64,000 bases of DNA from Gammaproteobacteria bacterium (GTDB lineage: Bacteria; Pseudomonadota; Gammaproteobacteria; Pseudomonadales; Pseudohongiellaceae), in NCBI GenBank assembly GCA_018401885.1, contig JAGYKB010000010.1, forward strand, positions 18,342 to 82,341, given 5' to 3'. Below the pieces are notes generated by a model. It saw only the letters and a program-made list of their open reading frames with translations, ran no database searches and was not told the DNA's origin. Shown piece by piece: positions 9,002 to 20,413 of the stretch (its first letter is position 1; each line of letters begins with the position of its first letter). Position numbers and translations under genes: made by a program.

Positions 9002-10000
9002 TTAAGCAGCGCGATCGTCGGACTTGAGGCTCGATGGAGGCCAGTTTTCTAGACGTAGACCCAAAGAGAGTCCTCGAGTAGCCAACACATCTTTGATTTC
9101 TGTGAGCGACTTCTTACCGAGGTTAGGAGTCTTCAACAGTTCTACTTCGGTGCGCTGAATGAGATCACCGATGTAGTAAATATCTTCGGCCTTGAGGCAG
9201 TTAGCAGAGCGAACAGTTAACTCAAGGTCATCAACCGGACGAAGTAGAATAGGGTCTATCTCGTCTTCGGCTTTAGTTGCCTCAGGCACGATTTCACTGT
9301 GCAGGTCGACAAACACGGCAAGCTGATGCTGCAGTATCGTTGCCGCACGACGAATCGCCTCTTCAGGATCGATTGTGCCGTTTGTCTCAAGATCAATAAC
9401 AAGTTTGTCGAGGTCAGTACGCTGCTCAACACGAGCGGCATCCACGGAGTAGGACACACGTAGCACCGGGCTGTAGGACGCGTCGAGCAACAGTTTACCC
9501 ACGGCTCGTGTCTCATCGTCGTCGCTGCTGCGGCTATCCGCAGGTGAATATCCTCGGCCTTTACGGATCGTAAGCCGCATGTTCAGCTCGCCATTCTTAT
9601 TTAGGTTGGCGATAACGTGTTCAGGGTTAACGATTTCAACGCTGCCGTCCGATACGATATCACCGGCAGTGACAACGCCTGTACCCTTCTTATTAATCGT
9701 TACAACAACTTCGTCTTTCTCGTTTAGCACTACTGCAATGCCTTTGAGATTCAGAAGAATCTCGATGACGTCTTCGCGGACGCCCTCGATTGTGCTGTAT
9801 TCGTGTACTACGCCATCGATCTCTACTTCTTCGACCGCACTACCGGGCATAGAGGAAAGCAAAATGCGACGCAGCGCATTGCCTAGGGTGTGACCGAATC
9901 CGCGCTCAAGCGGCTCTAGGACAACCTTCGAACGACACTTGTCCACTTCATCGATCTGAATATGCTGTGGCGTCAAAAAATCTGAAAGAGAAATTTGCAT
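9002..10000 (-). CDS. rpoA: RNA polymerase alpha subunit
   Basis: The subunit has 332 residues from the ATG at 10000. A GTG three codons upstream is possible, but the AGAAGGTGG Shine-Dalgarno sequence is correctly spaced only for the ATG. The N-terminal dimerisation domain contains [19 protein letters not shown]. The C-terminal domain (about 245-332) contains [16 protein letters not shown] and [14 protein letters not shown], which bind UP-element DNA and activators. Length and sequence are close to E. coli (329). It lies between rpsD and rplQ as usual. Confidence 0.97.
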   Translation of the reverse strand: MQISLSDFLTPQHIQIDEVDKCRSKVVLEPLERGFGHTLGNALRRILLSSMPGSAVEEVEIDGVVHEYSTIEGVREDVIEILLNLKGIAVVLNEKDEVVVTINKKGTGVVTAGDIVSDGSVEIVNPEHVIANLNKNGELNMRLTIRKGRGYSPADSRSSDDDETRAVGKLLLDASYSPVLRVSYSVDAARVEQRTDLDKLVIDLETNGTIDPEEAIRRAATILQHQLAVFVDLHSEIVPEATKAEDEIDPILLRPVDDLELTVRSANCLKAEDIYYIGDLIQRTEVELLKTPNLGKKSLTEIKDVLATRGLSLGLRLENWPPSSLKSDDRAA

Positions 10001-10028
10001 GTAATCCACCTTCTGTGTGATTAGCTCA

Positions 10029-10649
10029 CTACTTCGAGTAAAGCTCGACGATTAGAGACTCGTTGATCTCTGCAGGGAGGTCTTCGCGCTCTGGCTTGCG
10101 AGAGAAAGTGCCCTCGAGCTTAGCTGTGTCAACACTCACCCAATCGATCGCTGTGCGTTGAGCCGCCAGTTCGAGCGCAGACTTAATACGCAGCTGCGCC
10201 TTAGCCTTGGGCCGAATTGCAACCTTATCGCCCTCGCTGACCTGGTAAGACGCAATATTCACAACAGCGCCATTTACAGTGATTGATTTGTGCGCAACCA
10301 ACTGACGCGACTCTGCACGCGTGCTACCAAAGCCCATGCGATATACAACGTTGTCTAGTCGACACTCAAGCAATTGCAGGAGGTTTTCACCGGTTGCGCC
10401 TTTGAGACGAGCAGCTTCCTTATAGTAGCCACGGAACTGCTTCTCGAGCACACCGTAGGTACGACGTACCTTCTGCTTCTCACGCAGCTGAACACCGTAA
10501 TCCGACAGACGACCGCGACGCGCGCCGTGCTGACCAGGAATGGTCTCCGCTTTACACTTGCTATCTAAAGGACGAACGCCACTCTTGAGGAACAAATCCG
10601 TTCCTTCGCGACGTGAAAGCTTTAACTTCGGGCCTAAATAACGGGCCAT
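10029..10649 (-). CDS. rpsD: 30S ribosomal protein S4
   Basis: This 206-residue protein, exactly the E. coli length, starts [20 protein letters not shown] and has an S4 RNA-binding domain around 96-156. It is a primary 16S rRNA binder needed for 30S assembly. In E. coli S4 is also the translational repressor of the alpha operon. One of the usual zinc-type cysteines remains (SKCKAE); this is the common C-minus form. Confidence 0.97.
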   Translation of the reverse strand: MARYLGPKLKLSRREGTDLFLKSGVRPLDSKCKAETIPGQHGARRGRLSDYGVQLREKQKVRRTYGVLEKQFRGYYKEAARLKGATGENLLQLLECRLDNVVYRMGFGSTRAESRQLVAHKSITVNGAVVNIASYQVSEGDKVAIRPKAKAQLRIKSALELAAQRTAIDWVSVDTAKLEGTFSRKPEREDLPAEINESLIVELYSK

Positions 10650-10700
10650 ATTCGGTCTCCTGTGCTCTTTGTTTCAGAAGAGCTTCTGATTGTGTTCGTA

Positions 10701-11096
10701 TTACACTCGACGCTTTTTAGGCGGCCTGCATCCATTGTGTGGGATTGGCGTGACATCAGTAATGTTGCCCACCTTTAAACCACAGTTGTTTAGCGCGCGA
10801 ACCGCAGACTCGCGTCCTGGCCCTGGTCCATTGACCTTTACATCTAAGCTCTTAAGACCATAAAGCTCTATCGCAGCTTTACCAGCTCGCTCTGCAGCGA
10901 CCTGAGCAGCGAAAGGCGTGCTCTTCCTCGAACCACGGAATCCAGAACCACCGGCTGTCGCCCAGCTAAGAGCGTTACCCTGGCGATCAGCGATCGTGAC
11001 GATCGTGTTATTGAACGAGGCGTGAATAAATGCAATTCCGTCGATGACAGGATTACGTGCTTTTTTCTTAGTCGATTTAGCTGCTGGCTTGGCCAT
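10701..11096 (-). CDS. rpsK: 30S ribosomal protein S11
   Basis: This 131-residue platform protein lies near the Shine-Dalgarno helix. It contains [20 protein letters not shown] and the C-terminal [17 protein letters not shown], both diagnostic. It sits between rpsM (19 bp upstream) and rpsD in the alpha operon. Confidence 0.97.
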   Translation of the reverse strand: MAKPAAKSTKKKARNPVIDGIAFIHASFNNTIVTIADRQGNALSWATAGGSGFRGSRKSTPFAAQVAAERAGKAAIELYGLKSLDVKVNGPGPGRESAVRALNNCGLKVGNITDVTPIPHNGCRPPKKRRV

Positions 11097-11115
11097 AATA
11101 ATTCCGTCTTACTGT

Positions 11116-11472
11116 TTACTTACGTATTGGCTTGCGTGGGCCCTTACGGGTGCGAGCATTCGTTTTGGTGCGCTGACCACGAACCGGCAGCGAGCGACGG
11201 TGGCGAATACCACGGTTACAGCCTAGGTCCATTAGACGCTTGATGTTCATCGACACTTCGCGACGAAGATCACCTTCTACCGTTAGGTTACCAATCTCGT
11301 TACGTAGCGTATCAAGCTCTTCAGGGCTTAGCTCGCCAGTCTTAGAGTTTGGGGCGATTCCAGTTTTTTCACAGATCGCGCTAGCTGTAGTTGGTCCAAT
11401 ACCATAAACATACCGTAGCGAAATCACGATATGCTTGTTATCTGGAATGTTTACACCGGCAATACGTGCCAT
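11116..11472 (-). CDS. rpsM: 30S ribosomal protein S13
   Basis: The 118-residue protein starts [20 protein letters not shown], with an H2TH region ([17 protein letters not shown]) and a basic tail ending KGPRKPIRK. It lies in the 30S head and contacts the 50S subunit and P-site tRNA. It is the first gene of the alpha group after rpmJ; in E. coli the S4 repressor site lies just in front of this gene. Confidence 0.97.
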   Translation of the reverse strand: MARIAGVNIPDNKHIVISLRYVYGIGPTTASAICEKTGIAPNSKTGELSPEELDTLRNEIGNLTVEGDLRREVSMNIKRLMDLGCNRGIRHRRSLPVRGQRTKTNARTRKGPRKPIRK

Positions 11473-11533
11473 ATTAACTCCGTTCTCTCTGTTTACTCGC
11501 TAGACCCTTAGGCCGCAGCTTTTGCAATTAGTG

Positions 11534-11650
11534 TTAGCCCTGACGTTGCTTGTGTCGCGGCTCTGAGCTGCAGATGACGCGAACGGCACCATTACGCTTG
11601 ATTACCTTGCAGTTACGGCAGATCTTTTTTACAGACGCTCTTACTTTCAT
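11534..11650 (-). CDS. rpmJ: 50S ribosomal protein L36
   Basis: This small gene of 38 codons starts [20 protein letters not shown] and ends [11 protein letters not shown]. It has the zinc-binding C+ pattern (CRNC, then C and H). It sits between secY and rpsM, the standard position. The ATG at 11650 is preceded by GGAGACAACC. L36 stabilises 23S rRNA in the 50S subunit. Confidence 0.96.
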   Translation of the reverse strand: MKVRASVKKICRNCKVIKRNGAVRVICSSEPRHKQRQG

Positions 11651-11699
11651 GGTTGTCTCCGTTATCTTTTCTCACCGCGCTCCGCGCGACAAGACAATC

Positions 11700-13025
11700 T
11701 TAAATTCCGCTGCGGCCGTAGTTGCCCAGTTTCGACTTCTTCATTAACGAATCGTACTGATGCGACATCAAGTGCGACTGAACCTGCGACCAGAAGTCCA
11801 TGGTGACGACCACGGAAATCAGAAGCGCCGTGCCGCCCAGGTTGAAGGGCACGTTAGCGAACATCTGCATAAAGTTCGGTAGCAAACACACAAGTGTAAT
11901 GTAGATTGCACCAAACATCGTGAGACGGGTAATCACACCGTCAATGTACTTTGCAGTATGCTCACCTGGGCGAATCCCAGGGATAAACGCACCTGACCGC
12001 TTCAGGTTTTCGGCTACATCGCGAGGATTGAATACCAGAGCTGTGTAGAAGAAACAGAAGAAGATGATCATGGCGCTAAAAATGATTATGTATAGCGGCT
12101 GACCTGGCCCAATCAGGAACGCCAACTCCGCAAGCCACTCTGAACCATCGGCTTGGCCGAACCACTGCGCGATAGAGGCAGGGAACAATAAAATACTGCT
12201 CGCGAAAATCGCAGGAATCACACCTGCCATATTGATTTTCAGCGGTAGGTGACTAGCCTGAGCCTGATACATTTTTCGGCCTTGCTGGCGTTTGGCATAG
12301 TTCACGGTGATTCTGCGCTGTGCTCGCTCGACATAAACGATAACGGCTATGACGCCAACCGCGATGAGCCCCACCACCATCAACAGCACGCCGTTGATTT
12401 GACCCTCGTAGGCCTGCTGCAGTGAAGTACCTATCGCAGCAGGAAATCCTGCAACGATGCCCGCAAAAATCAGCATTGAAATTCCGTTACCGATGCCCTT
12501 TTCAGTAATCTGCTCGCCGAGCCACATCATAAACATAGCGCCCGTAACCAGCGATACTACGGCCGTTAGCGTAAATGCGGGGCCAGGATTATACGCCATT
12601 GGGGCAAGCAGGCCTACTGCCATCCCTGTACCTTGAATAGTTGCAAGAGCCAACGCACCGTAGCGCGTGTACTGCGATATCTTGCGACGACCAGACTCAC
12701 CCTCTTTCTTGAGTTGGTCGAGATGTGGGCTCACTGCAGTCAACAACTGCATGATGATGCTCGCCGAAATGTAAGGCATGATTCCAAGAGCGACGATACT
12801 CATGCGCTCAAGTGCACCACCACCAAACATGTTGATCATGTCTGTAAAAGTACCTTCCTGCTGGGCAAAAAACGCCGCCAACTGAAGAGGGTCGATTCCT
12901 GGCACCGGTATATGTGTACCGATTCGGTAGACAAAGATAGCAAACAAGAGAAACAGCAGGCGCGACTTAAGCTCGCCCAAGCCGGCGCCTATATTCTCTG
13001 GATTTATGTTCGGTTTGTTTGCCAT
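11700..13025 (-). CDS. secY: Preprotein translocase subunit SecY
   Basis: The 441-residue, ten-helix channel of the Sec translocon includes the plug region near 60-75 ([20 protein letters not shown]), the conserved cytoplasmic loop [12 protein letters not shown] near 243, and [11 protein letters not shown] near 345. It partners with SecE (39405-39773). The length matches E. coli SecY (443). It is the last membrane gene of the spc group, behind rplO. Confidence 0.97.
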   Translation of the reverse strand: MANKPNINPENIGAGLGELKSRLLFLLFAIFVYRIGTHIPVPGIDPLQLAAFFAQQEGTFTDMINMFGGGALERMSIVALGIMPYISASIIMQLLTAVSPHLDQLKKEGESGRRKISQYTRYGALALATIQGTGMAVGLLAPMAYNPGPAFTLTAVVSLVTGAMFMMWLGEQITEKGIGNGISMLIFAGIVAGFPAAIGTSLQQAYEGQINGVLLMVVGLIAVGVIAVIVYVERAQRRITVNYAKRQQGRKMYQAQASHLPLKINMAGVIPAIFASSILLFPASIAQWFGQADGSEWLAELAFLIGPGQPLYIIIFSAMIIFFCFFYTALVFNPRDVAENLKRSGAFIPGIRPGEHTAKYIDGVITRLTMFGAIYITLVCLLPNFMQMFANVPFNLGGTALLISVVVTMDFWSQVQSHLMSHQYDSLMKKSKLGNYGRSGI

Positions 13026-13085
13026 CTAATCGTATTAACTCTTAGTAACTCTCAATTGGTTCGCACGGTACTTCTGATAATGAGC

Positions 13086-13589
13086 TTACGCGTCGGCAGC
13101 TTGATCAGCTTTAGGTGCTTTCTTAGGCAGCTTCTTAACCTTAGGCATGACTTCTTCGTCGATGACCTTGCCACCTGCCGCTTCGATCGCAGCACGCGCG
13201 CCCTTCGTCGCGCCGATACCCTTAAGGGTGACAGCCTTGGTCACGTCACCAGATAGCATAACCTTCGCCCGCTTGATATTAGCCGTAACAAGGTTTGCCT
13301 TGCGCAGTACGTCTAGATCGATCACGTCCGCCTCGAGCTTGTTCAACTCGGAAGTACGGATCTCAGCCATGCCGCGGCCAACACGAGAGCTGAAGCCGTA
13401 CTTAGGAAGACGCATTTGCAAAGGCATTTGACCGCCTTCGAAACCTGGACGCACGGTACCGCCGCTGCGAGACTTCTGTCCCTTGTGACCTGAGCCCGAT
13501 GTCTTGCCTGAGCCGCTACCGATTCCGCGACCTACGCGCTTCGCTGGCTTATTGCTGCCTGGCGCTGGGCTTAATGTATTGAGATGCAT
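13086..13589 (-). CDS. rplO: 50S ribosomal protein L15
   Basis: This protein of 167 residues, against about 144 in E. coli, starts [20 protein letters not shown] and has the glycine-rich [19 protein letters not shown] segment. The extra length is a Lys/Ala/Asp-rich C-terminal tail ([16 protein letters not shown]), which looks disordered. The core keeps [17 protein letters not shown]. It assembles late on 23S rRNA. Confidence 0.96.
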   Translation of the reverse strand: MHLNTLSPAPGSNKPAKRVGRGIGSGSGKTSGSGHKGQKSRSGGTVRPGFEGGQMPLQMRLPKYGFSSRVGRGMAEIRTSELNKLEADVIDLDVLRKANLVTANIKRAKVMLSGDVTKAVTLKGIGATKGARAAIEAAGGKVIDEEVMPKVKKLPKKAPKADQAADA

Positions 13590-13599
13590 GTCGAACCCC

Positions 13600-13779
13600 T
13601 TAAACTACGGTCAGCATATAGCTAATCTTGTTAATCATTCCACGCACGGCAGGAGTATCCTCCACCTCGACGGATTGATGCATACGTCGCAGACCTAAAC
13701 CCTGCAAGCACAGCTTGTGCTTGGGAAGGGCGCCGATCGGACTGCGCACGAGTTTGACTGTGACTGTCTTCTTCGCCAT
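13600..13779 (-). CDS. rpmD: 50S ribosomal protein L30
   Basis: Fifty-nine codons read from the ATG at 13779 give [20 protein letters not shown] at the N-terminus and [14 protein letters not shown] at the end, with [20 protein letters not shown] between. These features and the length match bacterial L30 (59 in E. coli). It lies 4 bp behind rpsE and 10 bp ahead of rplO, the invariant spc order. Confidence 0.96.
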   Translation of the reverse strand: MAKKTVTVKLVRSPIGALPKHKLCLQGLGLRRMHQSVEVEDTPAVRGMINKISYMLTVV

Positions 13780-13783
13780 TTTT

Positions 13784-14293
13784 CTACCCTACTAATTCTT
13801 CGACTGATTTGCCGCGCTTAGCCGCGATTTCGTCCGGCGACTGCATGTCACGTAAGCCATTAAAGGTCGCGCGCACTACGTTAACCGGGTTGGTAGAGCC
13901 GTAACATTTTGCCAGGACATTCTGAACGCCGGCGAGTTCGAGGATTGAACGCATTGCACCACCTGCGATTACGCCAGTACCCTCAGAAGCAGGCTGCATG
14001 TAAATCTTAGAAGCGCCATGACGGGCTTTAACTGCGTACTGCAGCGTAGTGCCGTCGAGATCAACCGAGATCATGTTGCGACGCGCCGATTCCATCGCCT
14101 TCTGGATGGCCAAAGGTACTTCGCGCGCCTTGCCACGACCGAAACCCACTCGACCGTTGCCGTCACCGACTGCTGTTAGAGCAGTAAAGCTGAAGATGCG
14201 TCCACCCTTAACCACCTTAGATACGCGGTTAACTTGGATGAGCTTCTCTTGCATGCCCTCTTCGTTCTTATTGGAATCGTCTTTGTACGCCAT
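13784..14293 (-). CDS. rpsE: 30S ribosomal protein S5
   Basis: This 169-residue protein has a double-stranded-RNA-binding fold ([20 protein letters not shown]) and the conserved [20 protein letters not shown] segment. The C-terminal domain includes [20 protein letters not shown]. It lies at the mRNA entry site with S3 and S4 and affects decoding accuracy. It is in the spc group between rplR and rpmD. Confidence 0.97.
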   Translation of the reverse strand: MAYKDDSNKNEEGMQEKLIQVNRVSKVVKGGRIFSFTALTAVGDGNGRVGFGRGKAREVPLAIQKAMESARRNMISVDLDGTTLQYAVKARHGASKIYMQPASEGTGVIAGGAMRSILELAGVQNVLAKCYGSTNPVNVVRATFNGLRDMQSPDEIAAKRGKSVEELVG

Positions 14294-14304
14294 AGTAAAA
14301 ACCC

Positions 14305-14658
14305 TTAAAAATCTAGTCCGCCAGCACGTGCCGCGTCGGCTAATGCCTTAACGCGTCCGTGATAGGCATAGCCCGAGCGATCAAACGCTACTTTTTCGAT
14401 GCCTGCGGCTTTCGCGCGCTCGGCTATAAGTGTGCCGATCTTGCTCGCCGCGTCGACGTTACCGGTAGCGCCACCACGGAGGTCTTTCTCAACAGTTGAA
14501 GCTGACGCCAGTACCTGGTCGCCACTCGCCGAGATAACCTGAGCGTAAATATGTCGTGGTGAGCGATAAACCGACAGACGGTTAACGCGCAGCTCACTGA
14601 TCTTTGCTCTTGCTCTCTTTGCTCGCCTTAGACGAGCTATTTTCTTAACGCTGCTCAT
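14305..14658 (-). CDS. rplR: 50S ribosomal protein L18
   Basis: The 117-residue protein has a basic N-terminus ([19 protein letters not shown]) and the conserved C-terminal [21 protein letters not shown]18 binds 5S rRNA with L5 and joins it to the central protuberance. It is 11 bp ahead of rpsE. Confidence 0.97.
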   Translation of the reverse strand: MSSVKKIARLRRAKRARAKISELRVNRLSVYRSPRHIYAQVISASGDQVLASASTVEKDLRGGATGNVDAASKIGTLIAERAKAAGIEKVAFDRSGYAYHGRVKALADAARAGGLDF

Positions 14659-14668
14659 AGCTTATGAC

Positions 14669-15202
14669 CTATTTCTTCTTGGCTTCTTTTCTGAATACGC
14701 GCTCATCTGCGTAACGAACACCCTTGCCTTTATATGGCTCTGGCGGACGGAAGTCTCTGATCTCAGCAGCGACCTGACCCACTTGCTGCTTGTCCACACC
14801 AGAAATAATAATTTCAGTCTGCGTAGGCGTCTCAGCGGTTACGCCTTCAGGAAGCGCGTAATCGATAGGATGCGAGAAACCTAGCGTGAGATTGACGCTC
14901 TTGCCCTCGGCCTTGGCGCGGTAGCCAACACCCTGGAGCTCAAGTTTCTTCTGAAAGCCTTCACTTACCCCTGTCACCATATTCGCGACGAGTGACCGGA
15001 AAGTACCTGACATAGCTTTCGCTTGGCGCGATTCGTCTTTCGCGACAACCTGCAAGACGTCTCCGTCCTGAGATACGCCAACAAGGCTATGTAATTCCAG
15101 CTGCAGGTTTCCCCTGCCGCCTTTAACCGAAACAGTCGTGTCGGTCAGTGTTGTTTCTACGCCCTTCGGTAATACGATAGGGTTTTTCGCTACTCTAGAC
15201 AT
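14669..15202 (-). CDS. rplF: 50S ribosomal protein L6
   Basis: The 177-residue protein starts [19 protein letters not shown] and has two similar domains. The C-terminal [14 protein letters not shown] and [20 protein letters not shown] stretches are diagnostic. L6 lies near the sarcin-ricin loop and the factor-binding site. Length equals E. coli L6. Confidence 0.97.
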   Translation of the reverse strand: MSRVAKNPIVLPKGVETTLTDTTVSVKGGRGNLQLELHSLVGVSQDGDVLQVVAKDESRQAKAMSGTFRSLVANMVTGVSEGFQKKLELQGVGYRAKAEGKSVNLTLGFSHPIDYALPEGVTAETPTQTEIIISGVDKQQVGQVAAEIRDFRPPEPYKGKGVRYADERVFRKEAKKK

Positions 15203-15253
15203 ATTTATGCTCTGCTTAAAAAACTCAGCTCTACACGGAGCACCAATTTTCGG

Positions 15254-15649
15254 TTAGAAAACGGTGCAGAGTACCTCACCACCGAGACCGGCAGCGCGCG
15301 CTTGCTTGTCTGTCATCAAGCCCTTGTTCGTAGAAACAATCGCTACGCCAAGTCCAGCTCGATTCGTAGGTAGATTCTCGCTACCCTTGTAGTTACGTAA
15401 GCCAGGTCGACTAACGCGCTTAATCTCTTCGATAACCGGCTTGCCTGCATAATACTTAAGATCAACCGTCAACTGCGGCTTACCTTCAACATCGGTTACT
15501 TCGTAACCTGCAATGTAGCCTTCGTCCTGAAGCACTTGGCTTAGGGCTTGTTTGATCTTAGACGCTGGGCAAGCAACAGTAGGCAGCTTTGCCATTTGTG
15601 CGTTGCGGATGCGAGTTAAGAAGTCTGCAATCGGATCTGACATGCTCAT
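15254..15649 (-). CDS. rpsH: 30S ribosomal protein S8
   Basis: The 131-residue protein starts [20 protein letters not shown] and ends with the family-typical GGEVLCTVF. The ATG at 15649 is preceded by GGAG seven bases upstream, which favours it over the second ATG two codons later. S8 binds the central domain of 16S rRNA. In E. coli it also represses the spc operon at the rplE start, a site that could not be judged here. Confidence 0.97.
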   Translation of the reverse strand: MSMSDPIADFLTRIRNAQMAKLPTVACPASKIKQALSQVLQDEGYIAGYEVTDVEGKPQLTVDLKYYAGKPVIEEIKRVSRPGLRNYKGSENLPTNRAGLGVAIVSTNKGLMTDKQARAAGLGGEVLCTVF

Positions 15650-15663
15650 AATACTTCTCCCGC

Positions 15664-15969
15664 TTACCAGCTAGCCTTAGTTAGACCAGGCACGTCACCA
15701 CGCATCGCGGCTTCGCGAAGCTTGTTACGGCATAGACCAAATTTACGATAGACGCCGTGCGGACGTCCGGTGATACGACAACGCAGAACCTGACGAACCG
15801 GGCTCGAATCGCGTGGCAGTTTCTGGAACTTCACCTGCGCTTCCCACTTAGCTTCTTCGCTCGCGTCGGCATCATTTAAGATAGCCTTCAGAGCCGCGCG
15901 CTTGGCGGCGAACTTCGCAACCAGCTTTGCTCGCTTGGTTTCCCGCTCGATCATGGAGGTTTTCGCCAT
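15664..15969 (-). CDS. rpsN: 30S ribosomal protein S14 (zinc-free type)
   Basis: This 101-residue protein starts [20 protein letters not shown] and has [20 protein letters not shown] and the C-terminal [18 protein letters not shown]. It lacks the CxxC pairs of the short zinc form, so it is the long C-minus type usual in gammaproteobacteria. It starts 1 bp after rplE ends. Confidence 0.97.
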   Translation of the reverse strand: MAKTSMIERETKRAKLVAKFAAKRAALKAILNDADASEEAKWEAQVKFQKLPRDSSPVRQVLRCRITGRPHGVYRKFGLCRNKLREAAMRGDVPGLTKASW

Positions 15970-15970
15970 C

Positions 15971-16537
15971 TTAAGACTCCTTAGCTTCGGCAGTCACGGT
16001 TCCACGGAAGGGGAAACGCATTGCTGCCAATAGCGCACGACCTTCGTCGTCAGTTTGCGCTGTAGTTGTAATAGTAATGTCGAGACCGCGCAGAGCGTCG
16101 ATCTTGTCGTAGTCGATTTCTGGGAAAATGATCTGCTCAGTCACCCCCATGGCAAAGTTGCCACGTCCATCGAACGCCTTCGGGCTAAGGCCGCGGAAGT
16201 CACGAATACGAGGAATTGCGATATCGACTAAACGCTCAAGGAACTCATACATACGCTCGCCGCGCAGGGTCACCTTAAGACCAACTGGCCATCCTTCACG
16301 GATCTTGAAACCCGCGATTGATTTGCGCGCCTTAGTGACAACAACTTTCTGACCAGAGATCTTGGTTAGATCCTCGGCAGCGCTCTCGAGTACTTTTTTA
16401 TCCGTAACGGCTTCACCCAGACCCATGTTCAAAACCACCTTAGTGATCTTTGGCACGCGCATTGGATTAGCGAAACCGAACTGCTCTTGGAGAGCCGGGA
16501 CTGCTTGCTGCTTATATAATTCTCTAAACTGAGCCAT
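15971..16537 (-). CDS. rplE: 50S ribosomal protein L5
   Basis: The protein has 188 residues from the ATG at 16537. The open frame also allows a TTG three codons upstream, but that codon directly abuts the GGTAGG Shine-Dalgarno. Diagnostic stretches are [37 protein letters not shown] and [20 protein letters not shown]5 binds 5S rRNA and contacts P-site tRNA. Confidence 0.96.
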   Translation of the reverse strand: MAQFRELYKQQAVPALQEQFGFANPMRVPKITKVVLNMGLGEAVTDKKVLESAAEDLTKISGQKVVVTKARKSIAGFKIREGWPVGLKVTLRGERMYEFLERLVDIAIPRIRDFRGLSPKAFDGRGNFAMGVTEQIIFPEIDYDKIDALRGLDITITTTAQTDDEGRALLAAMRFPFRGTVTAEAKES

Positions 16538-16557
16538 GCTTGGCAACCTACCGATAA

Positions 16558-16872
16558 TTAGACTAAATCTGAACCATTCGACTTAAAGACACGCTTCTTC
16601 GCGCCGTCTTCAGCCACCTGAATAGCAACGCGATCTGCTTTGCCAGTCTCAGGATTGAATATCGCTACGTTCGAAATATGTAGCGACGCTTCTTTTTCGA
16701 TAATGCCGCCAGGCTGACCCGCATTTGGGTTTGGCTTGGTGTGGCGCTTAACCATATTGACGCCAGCGACGATAACTCGATCACTACCGACAAGGCGTGA
16801 AATGCTTCCACGCTTACCCTTGTCCCTGCCGGTGATTACAATCACTTCGTCATCACGTTTCAGTTTACGCAT
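16558..16872 (-). CDS. rplX: 50S ribosomal protein L24
   Basis: The 104-residue protein has an N-terminal KOW motif ([20 protein letters not shown]) and [20 protein letters not shown]. It starts 50S assembly at the 5' end of 23S rRNA. It lies between rplN and rplE. Confidence 0.97.
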   Translation of the reverse strand: MRKLKRDDEVIVITGRDKGKRGSISRLVGSDRVIVAGVNMVKRHTKPNPNAGQPGGIIEKEASLHISNVAIFNPETGKADRVAIQVAEDGAKKRVFKSNGSDLV

Positions 16873-16901
16873 GTTTGCCTCTGTCTCTTCTTACCTAGCG
16901 C

Positions 16902-17270
16902 TTAAAGTACTTCTGGCGCCAGTGAAATAATTCGCATGAATTTTTCTGTACGCAGCTCGCGAGTAACCGGGCCGAATACACGCGTACCAATAGGTGCGTT
17001 GTTTGCGTTAAGAAGAATCGCTGCGTTGTCGTCGAACTTGATGAGTGAACCGTCTTGACGACGTACACCACTCTTAGTGCGAACAACTAGTGCAGTCAAA
17101 ACCTGACCCTTCTTTACTTTACCGCGCGGAATCGCTTCCTTAACGGTGACCTTAATGACGTCGCCGATGCGTGCGTAGCGACGGTGTGAACCGCCCAACA
17201 CCTTGATACACATAACTCGTCGAGCGCCGCTGTTATCTGCGACTTCTAAGTATGACTGCACTTGAATCAT
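16902..17270 (-). CDS. rplN: 50S ribosomal protein L14
   Basis: This 122-residue protein starts [20 protein letters not shown] and contains [20 protein letters not shown] and [10 protein letters not shown]. It forms an intersubunit bridge with 16S rRNA and is the docking site of RsfS. It is the first gene of the spc group, 85 bp behind rpsQ. Confidence 0.97.
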   Translation of the reverse strand: MIQVQSYLEVADNSGARRVMCIKVLGGSHRRYARIGDVIKVTVKEAIPRGKVKKGQVLTALVVRTKSGVRRQDGSLIKFDDNAAILLNANNAPIGTRVFGPVTRELRTEKFMRIISLAPEVL

Positions 17271-17355
17271 CGATTCGCTCCATCAGTTACCTGCTAAGGC
17301 GGGCAACGATTCTCTACCTAAATTCTTGTTAAACCGCGGCGGGAAAATCCCAGCC

Positions 17356-17628
17356 TTAAACTTGTGTTGCGCGCTCGTCTATCGAGACCAAAGCCCAAGA
17401 CTTAGTCTTGGAAAGGGGTCTAACTTCCTGAATAGTTACCGAATCACCGGGCATGCACTCATTTTTTTCATCATGTGCATGGATCTTCGTAGATCGCTTG
17501 ATGATTTTGCCGTAAACAGGGTGAGTCACCTTACGCTCAATAAGCACAACGATAGACTTATCCATCTTGTTGCTAATGACCTTGCCCGAAGTAGTGCGAG
17601 CGGTTTTTTCGTTGCTTGTAGTTGACAT
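17356..17628 (-). CDS. rpsQ: 30S ribosomal protein S17
   Basis: The 90-residue OB-fold protein contains [20 protein letters not shown] and [19 protein letters not shown]. It is a primary binder of 16S rRNA helix 11. It is the last gene of the S10 group, 2 bp behind rpmC. Confidence 0.97.
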   Translation of the reverse strand: MSTTSNEKTARTTSGKVISNKMDKSIVVLIERKVTHPVYGKIIKRSTKIHAHDEKNECMPGDSVTIQEVRPLSKTKSWALVSIDERATQV

Positions 17629-17630
17629 AA

Positions 17631-17828
17631 CTATGAACCACTCTTTTGTTTTTCAGTGATGATCGTTTTAACACGGGCGATATCACGCTTTAAGCCGCTC
17701 ACTAAATGAACCTGACCTAACTGACCCGTTGCACTCTGCATACGGACATTGAACTGGTCCTTGAAGAGATCTTGCAATTGAGCCTGCAATTCCTCGACCG
17801 ACTTTTCTCTCAATTCGCTCGCTTTCAT
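17631..17828 (-). CDS. rpmC: 50S ribosomal protein L29
   Basis: This 65-residue two-helix protein starts [20 protein letters not shown] and has [19 protein letters not shown] near the end. It lies at the exit tunnel near L23. Its ATG overlaps the rplP stop by one base, suggesting translational coupling. Confidence 0.97.
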   Translation of the reverse strand: MKASELREKSVEELQAQLQDLFKDQFNVRMQSATGQLGQVHLVSGLKRDIARVKTIITEKQKSGS

Positions 17829-18241
17829 TACATTACCGTCCGTTTAACGAAAGTCGTATCGAAAGGAAGCTTCGACGCAGCTAGGCCAAACGCCTCGCGA
17901 GCAAGCTCCTCGTCAACGCCTTCGATCTCAAACATAATACGACCCGGCTGAATCTGGGCTACCCAGTACTCAACATTACCCTTACCTTTACCCTGACGAA
18001 CCTCGAGAGGTTTACCGGTAATAGGCTTATCAGGAAACACACGGATCCAGATTTTTCCGCCACGCTTAACACGTCGCGTCATTGCGCGACGAGCTGCTTC
18101 AATTTGGCGGGCAGTTAGTCGACCACGCGAGACGGCTTTCAGACCGAACTCACCGAAATCTACGTTGCTACCACGATGAGAGAGACCGCGGTTTCGACCT
18201 TTCATCATCTTGCGGAATTTTGTACGCTTTGGCTGTAACAC
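17828..18241 (-). CDS. rplP: 50S ribosomal protein L16
   Basis: The 137-residue protein starts [20 protein letters not shown] and contains [20 protein letters not shown] and [15 protein letters not shown]. It organises the A-site finger of the 50S subunit. The length is one residue longer than in E. coli. Its arginine in the GKG region is the residue hydroxylated by YcfD in E. coli. Confidence 0.97.
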   Translation of the reverse strand: MLQPKRTKFRKMMKGRNRGLSHRGSNVDFGEFGLKAVSRGRLTARQIEAARRAMTRRVKRGGKIWIRVFPDKPITGKPLEVRQGKGKGNVEYWVAQIQPGRIMFEIEGVDEELAREAFGLAASKLPFDTTFVKRTVM

Positions 18242-18253
18242 GTCGCTTTACCT

Positions 18254-18922
18254 CTAGTTGGCTTTAGCTTGCGAAGGCACGATAGCCTTACCTAAATCCA
18301 GTATTTCACCCTTGAAGATCCAGACCTTAATACCGATGATGCCGTATGTAGTCGCTGCTTCGGCCGTCGCGTAGTCAATGTCGGCGCGCAATGTGTGCAG
18401 CGGCACTCGACCTTCGCGATACCACTCTGAGCGAGCGATTTCAGCACCGCCTAGGCGGCCTCCAACTTGAATCTTAATTCCCTCGGCGCCTTGGCGCATG
18501 GCGTTCTGAACTGCACGCTTCATAGCACGACGGAACATAACCCGACGCTCTAGCTGAGAAGCTACACCGTCAGCAACGAGCTGAGCATCGAGATCAGGTT
18601 TACGAATTTCTTCGATGTTAACCTGTACTGGAACGCCCATTTGCGCTGTCAGCGTGTTGCGAAGCTTCTCAACGTCTTCGCCTTTTTTACCGATCACGAT
18701 ACCAGGACGAGCCGTATAGACGGTTACCTTAGCAGTCTGCGCTGGGCGCTCGATCTCGACCCGAGAAACAGACGCAGCGGCCAGTTTCTTCTTTACGAAT
18801 TCTCTCACGCGAAGATCAACTAAGAGGTTGTCTGCGTAATCCTTTCCTTCGGCATACCACGTAGAGGTATGTTTCTTGGTTATGCCAAGACGAATTCCAG
18901 TTGGATGTACTTTCTGACCCAT
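18254..18922 (-). CDS. rpsC: 30S ribosomal protein S3
   Basis: This 222-residue protein starts [20 protein letters not shown] and has a KH domain ([19 protein letters not shown] near 69) and a C-terminal domain ([20 protein letters not shown]). It sits at the mRNA entry tunnel and contributes to the helicase activity of the ribosome. It lies between rplV and rplP. Confidence 0.97.
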   Translation of the reverse strand: MGQKVHPTGIRLGITKKHTSTWYAEGKDYADNLLVDLRVREFVKKKLAAASVSRVEIERPAQTAKVTVYTARPGIVIGKKGEDVEKLRNTLTAQMGVPVQVNIEEIRKPDLDAQLVADGVASQLERRVMFRRAMKRAVQNAMRQGAEGIKIQVGGRLGGAEIARSEWYREGRVPLHTLRADIDYATAEAATTYGIIGIKVWIFKGEILDLGKAIVPSQAKAN

Positions 18923-18931
18923 CCGATACTC

Positions 18932-19264
18932 CTAGCTATCAGCGACCGTGATTGTTATATGGCAAGAGCGCTTCAAAATTCGATCAGCTCGTCCCTTGGC
19001 TCGTGGCATGATGCGTTTCATCGTCATGCCTTCATCAACGCAGATCGTTGACACTTTCAACTCATCAACGTCAGCGCCTTCGTTGTGCTCCGCGTTCGCG
19101 ATAGCAGAATTCAGCACTTTCTTAATGAGCGCAGCACCTTTTTTAGGGCTGTAAGTCAGCAATAGCAGCGCTTCTTCCACCGCCTTGCCGCGAATCTGGT
19201 CTGCAACAAGTCGGGCTTTCTGAGCCGACATGCGCGCACCTTTTAATTTAGCTACAACTTCCAT
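18932..19264 (-). CDS. rplV: 50S ribosomal protein L22
   Basis: The 110-residue protein starts [20 protein letters not shown]; the extended hairpin that lines the exit tunnel corresponds to [20 protein letters not shown]. The hairpin has no deletion of the type that gives macrolide resistance. It lies 12 bp behind rpsS. Confidence 0.97.
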   Translation of the reverse strand: MEVVAKLKGARMSAQKARLVADQIRGKAVEEALLLLTYSPKKGAALIKKVLNSAIANAEHNEGADVDELKVSTICVDEGMTMKRIMPRAKGRADRILKRSCHITITVADS

Positions 19265-19276
19265 TTCAGCCCCCGA

Positions 19277-19549
19277 TTAGCGCGATTTCTTGTCAGCAAC
19301 GTGACCTTTATAGGTACGCGTGACGGCGAACTCGCCCAATTTATGGCCAACCATGTCTTCATTGATGGAGACAGGTACGTGTTGCCGGCCATTGTGGACG
19401 GCGATTGTCAGACCGATCATATCGGGAGAAATCATCGAGCGTCGCGACCAAGTCTTGATTGGGCGCTTGTCGTTGGCTTCAGCTGCGATCTGCACTTTTT
19501 TCATCAAGTGTAGGTCAATGAAGGGACCTTTTTTTAGTGAACGTGGCAC
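19277..19549 (-). CDS. rpsS: 30S ribosomal protein S19
   Basis: The 90-residue protein starts [19 protein letters not shown] and contains [20 protein letters not shown] and [15 protein letters not shown]. It lies in the 30S head with S13. It is 16 bp behind rplB. Confidence 0.97.
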   Translation of the reverse strand: MPRSLKKGPFIDLHLMKKVQIAAEANDKRPIKTWSRRSMISPDMIGLTIAVHNGRQHVPVSINEDMVGHKLGEFAVTRTYKGHVADKKSR

Positions 19550-19565
19550 TGGCTATACCCCTACC

Positions 19566-20396
19566 TTAACGGCTTGAATTTCTGCGACGGACAATCATAT
19601 TGTCAGTGCGCTTATTAGATCGTGTCTTGTAACCCTTAGTTGGCATACCCCAAGGTGAAACTGGGTGACGGCCACCAGAGGTACGCCCTTCACCACCACC
19701 ATGCGGGTGATCAACCGGGTTCATCGCGACACCACGAACGGTTGGGCGAACGCCTCTCCAGCGCTTCGCGCCGGCTTTACCGAGTTGACGAAGACTGTGT
19801 TCTGAGTTTGATACTTCGCCCAACACCGCGCGGCAGTCCGAGAGGACTTTGCGCATTTCGCCTGAGCGTAGACGTAGCGTTGCATAGGCACCCTCACGAG
19901 CGACCAGTTGCAATGATGTACCAGCGCTACGCGCGACCTGAGCACCCTTGCCTGGCTTGAGCTCGACACAGTGTACCGTGCTTCCTAGAGGCACATTGCG
20001 AAGTGGCAGACAGTTACCAACTTTAATGGCAGCATCGTCACCAGAAACGAGCGTATCGCCCGTCTTCACTTTGTTAGGCGCGATAATATAGGTGCGAACG
20101 CCGTCTGCGTAGAGCAGCAGAGCGATTAACGCAGAGCGGTTAGGATCATATTCCAGACGCTCTACCTTCGCAGGGATGCCATCACGGTTACGCTTGAAAT
20201 CGATGATTCGGTACTTTTGCTTATGACCACCACCCGCGTGACGACGCGTGATGCGGCCGAGATTATTACGCCCACCTGTCTTAGACTTAGGCGCAGTCAA
20301 AGGCGCATATGGCGCACCCTTGTGCAGATCGTCATGCACGATTTTGATGACGTGACGGCGACCTGGTGAAGTAGGTTTACACTTTACAACTGGCAT
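19566..20396 (-). CDS. rplB: 50S ribosomal protein L2
   Basis: This 276-residue protein has an N-terminal OB-like domain and the C-terminal signature [20 protein letters not shown], which includes the histidine implicated in peptidyl-transferase-centre assembly. It is among the most conserved 50S proteins. It lies between rplW and rpsS. Confidence 0.97.
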   Translation of the reverse strand: MPVVKCKPTSPGRRHVIKIVHDDLHKGAPYAPLTAPKSKTGGRNNLGRITRRHAGGGHKQKYRIIDFKRNRDGIPAKVERLEYDPNRSALIALLLYADGVRTYIIAPNKVKTGDTLVSGDDAAIKVGNCLPLRNVPLGSTVHCVELKPGKGAQVARSAGTSLQLVAREGAYATLRLRSGEMRKVLSDCRAVLGEVSNSEHSLRQLGKAGAKRWRGVRPTVRGVAMNPVDHPHGGGEGRTSGGRHPVSPWGMPTKGYKTRSNKRTDNMIVRRRNSSR

Positions 20397-20413
20397 GACT
20401 ATTCCCTACCTCT

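Noticed and set aside
12633..13256. 207-codon plus-strand frame over secY/rplO
   Set aside because: Shadow of the conserved minus-strand genes; composition is not protein-like.
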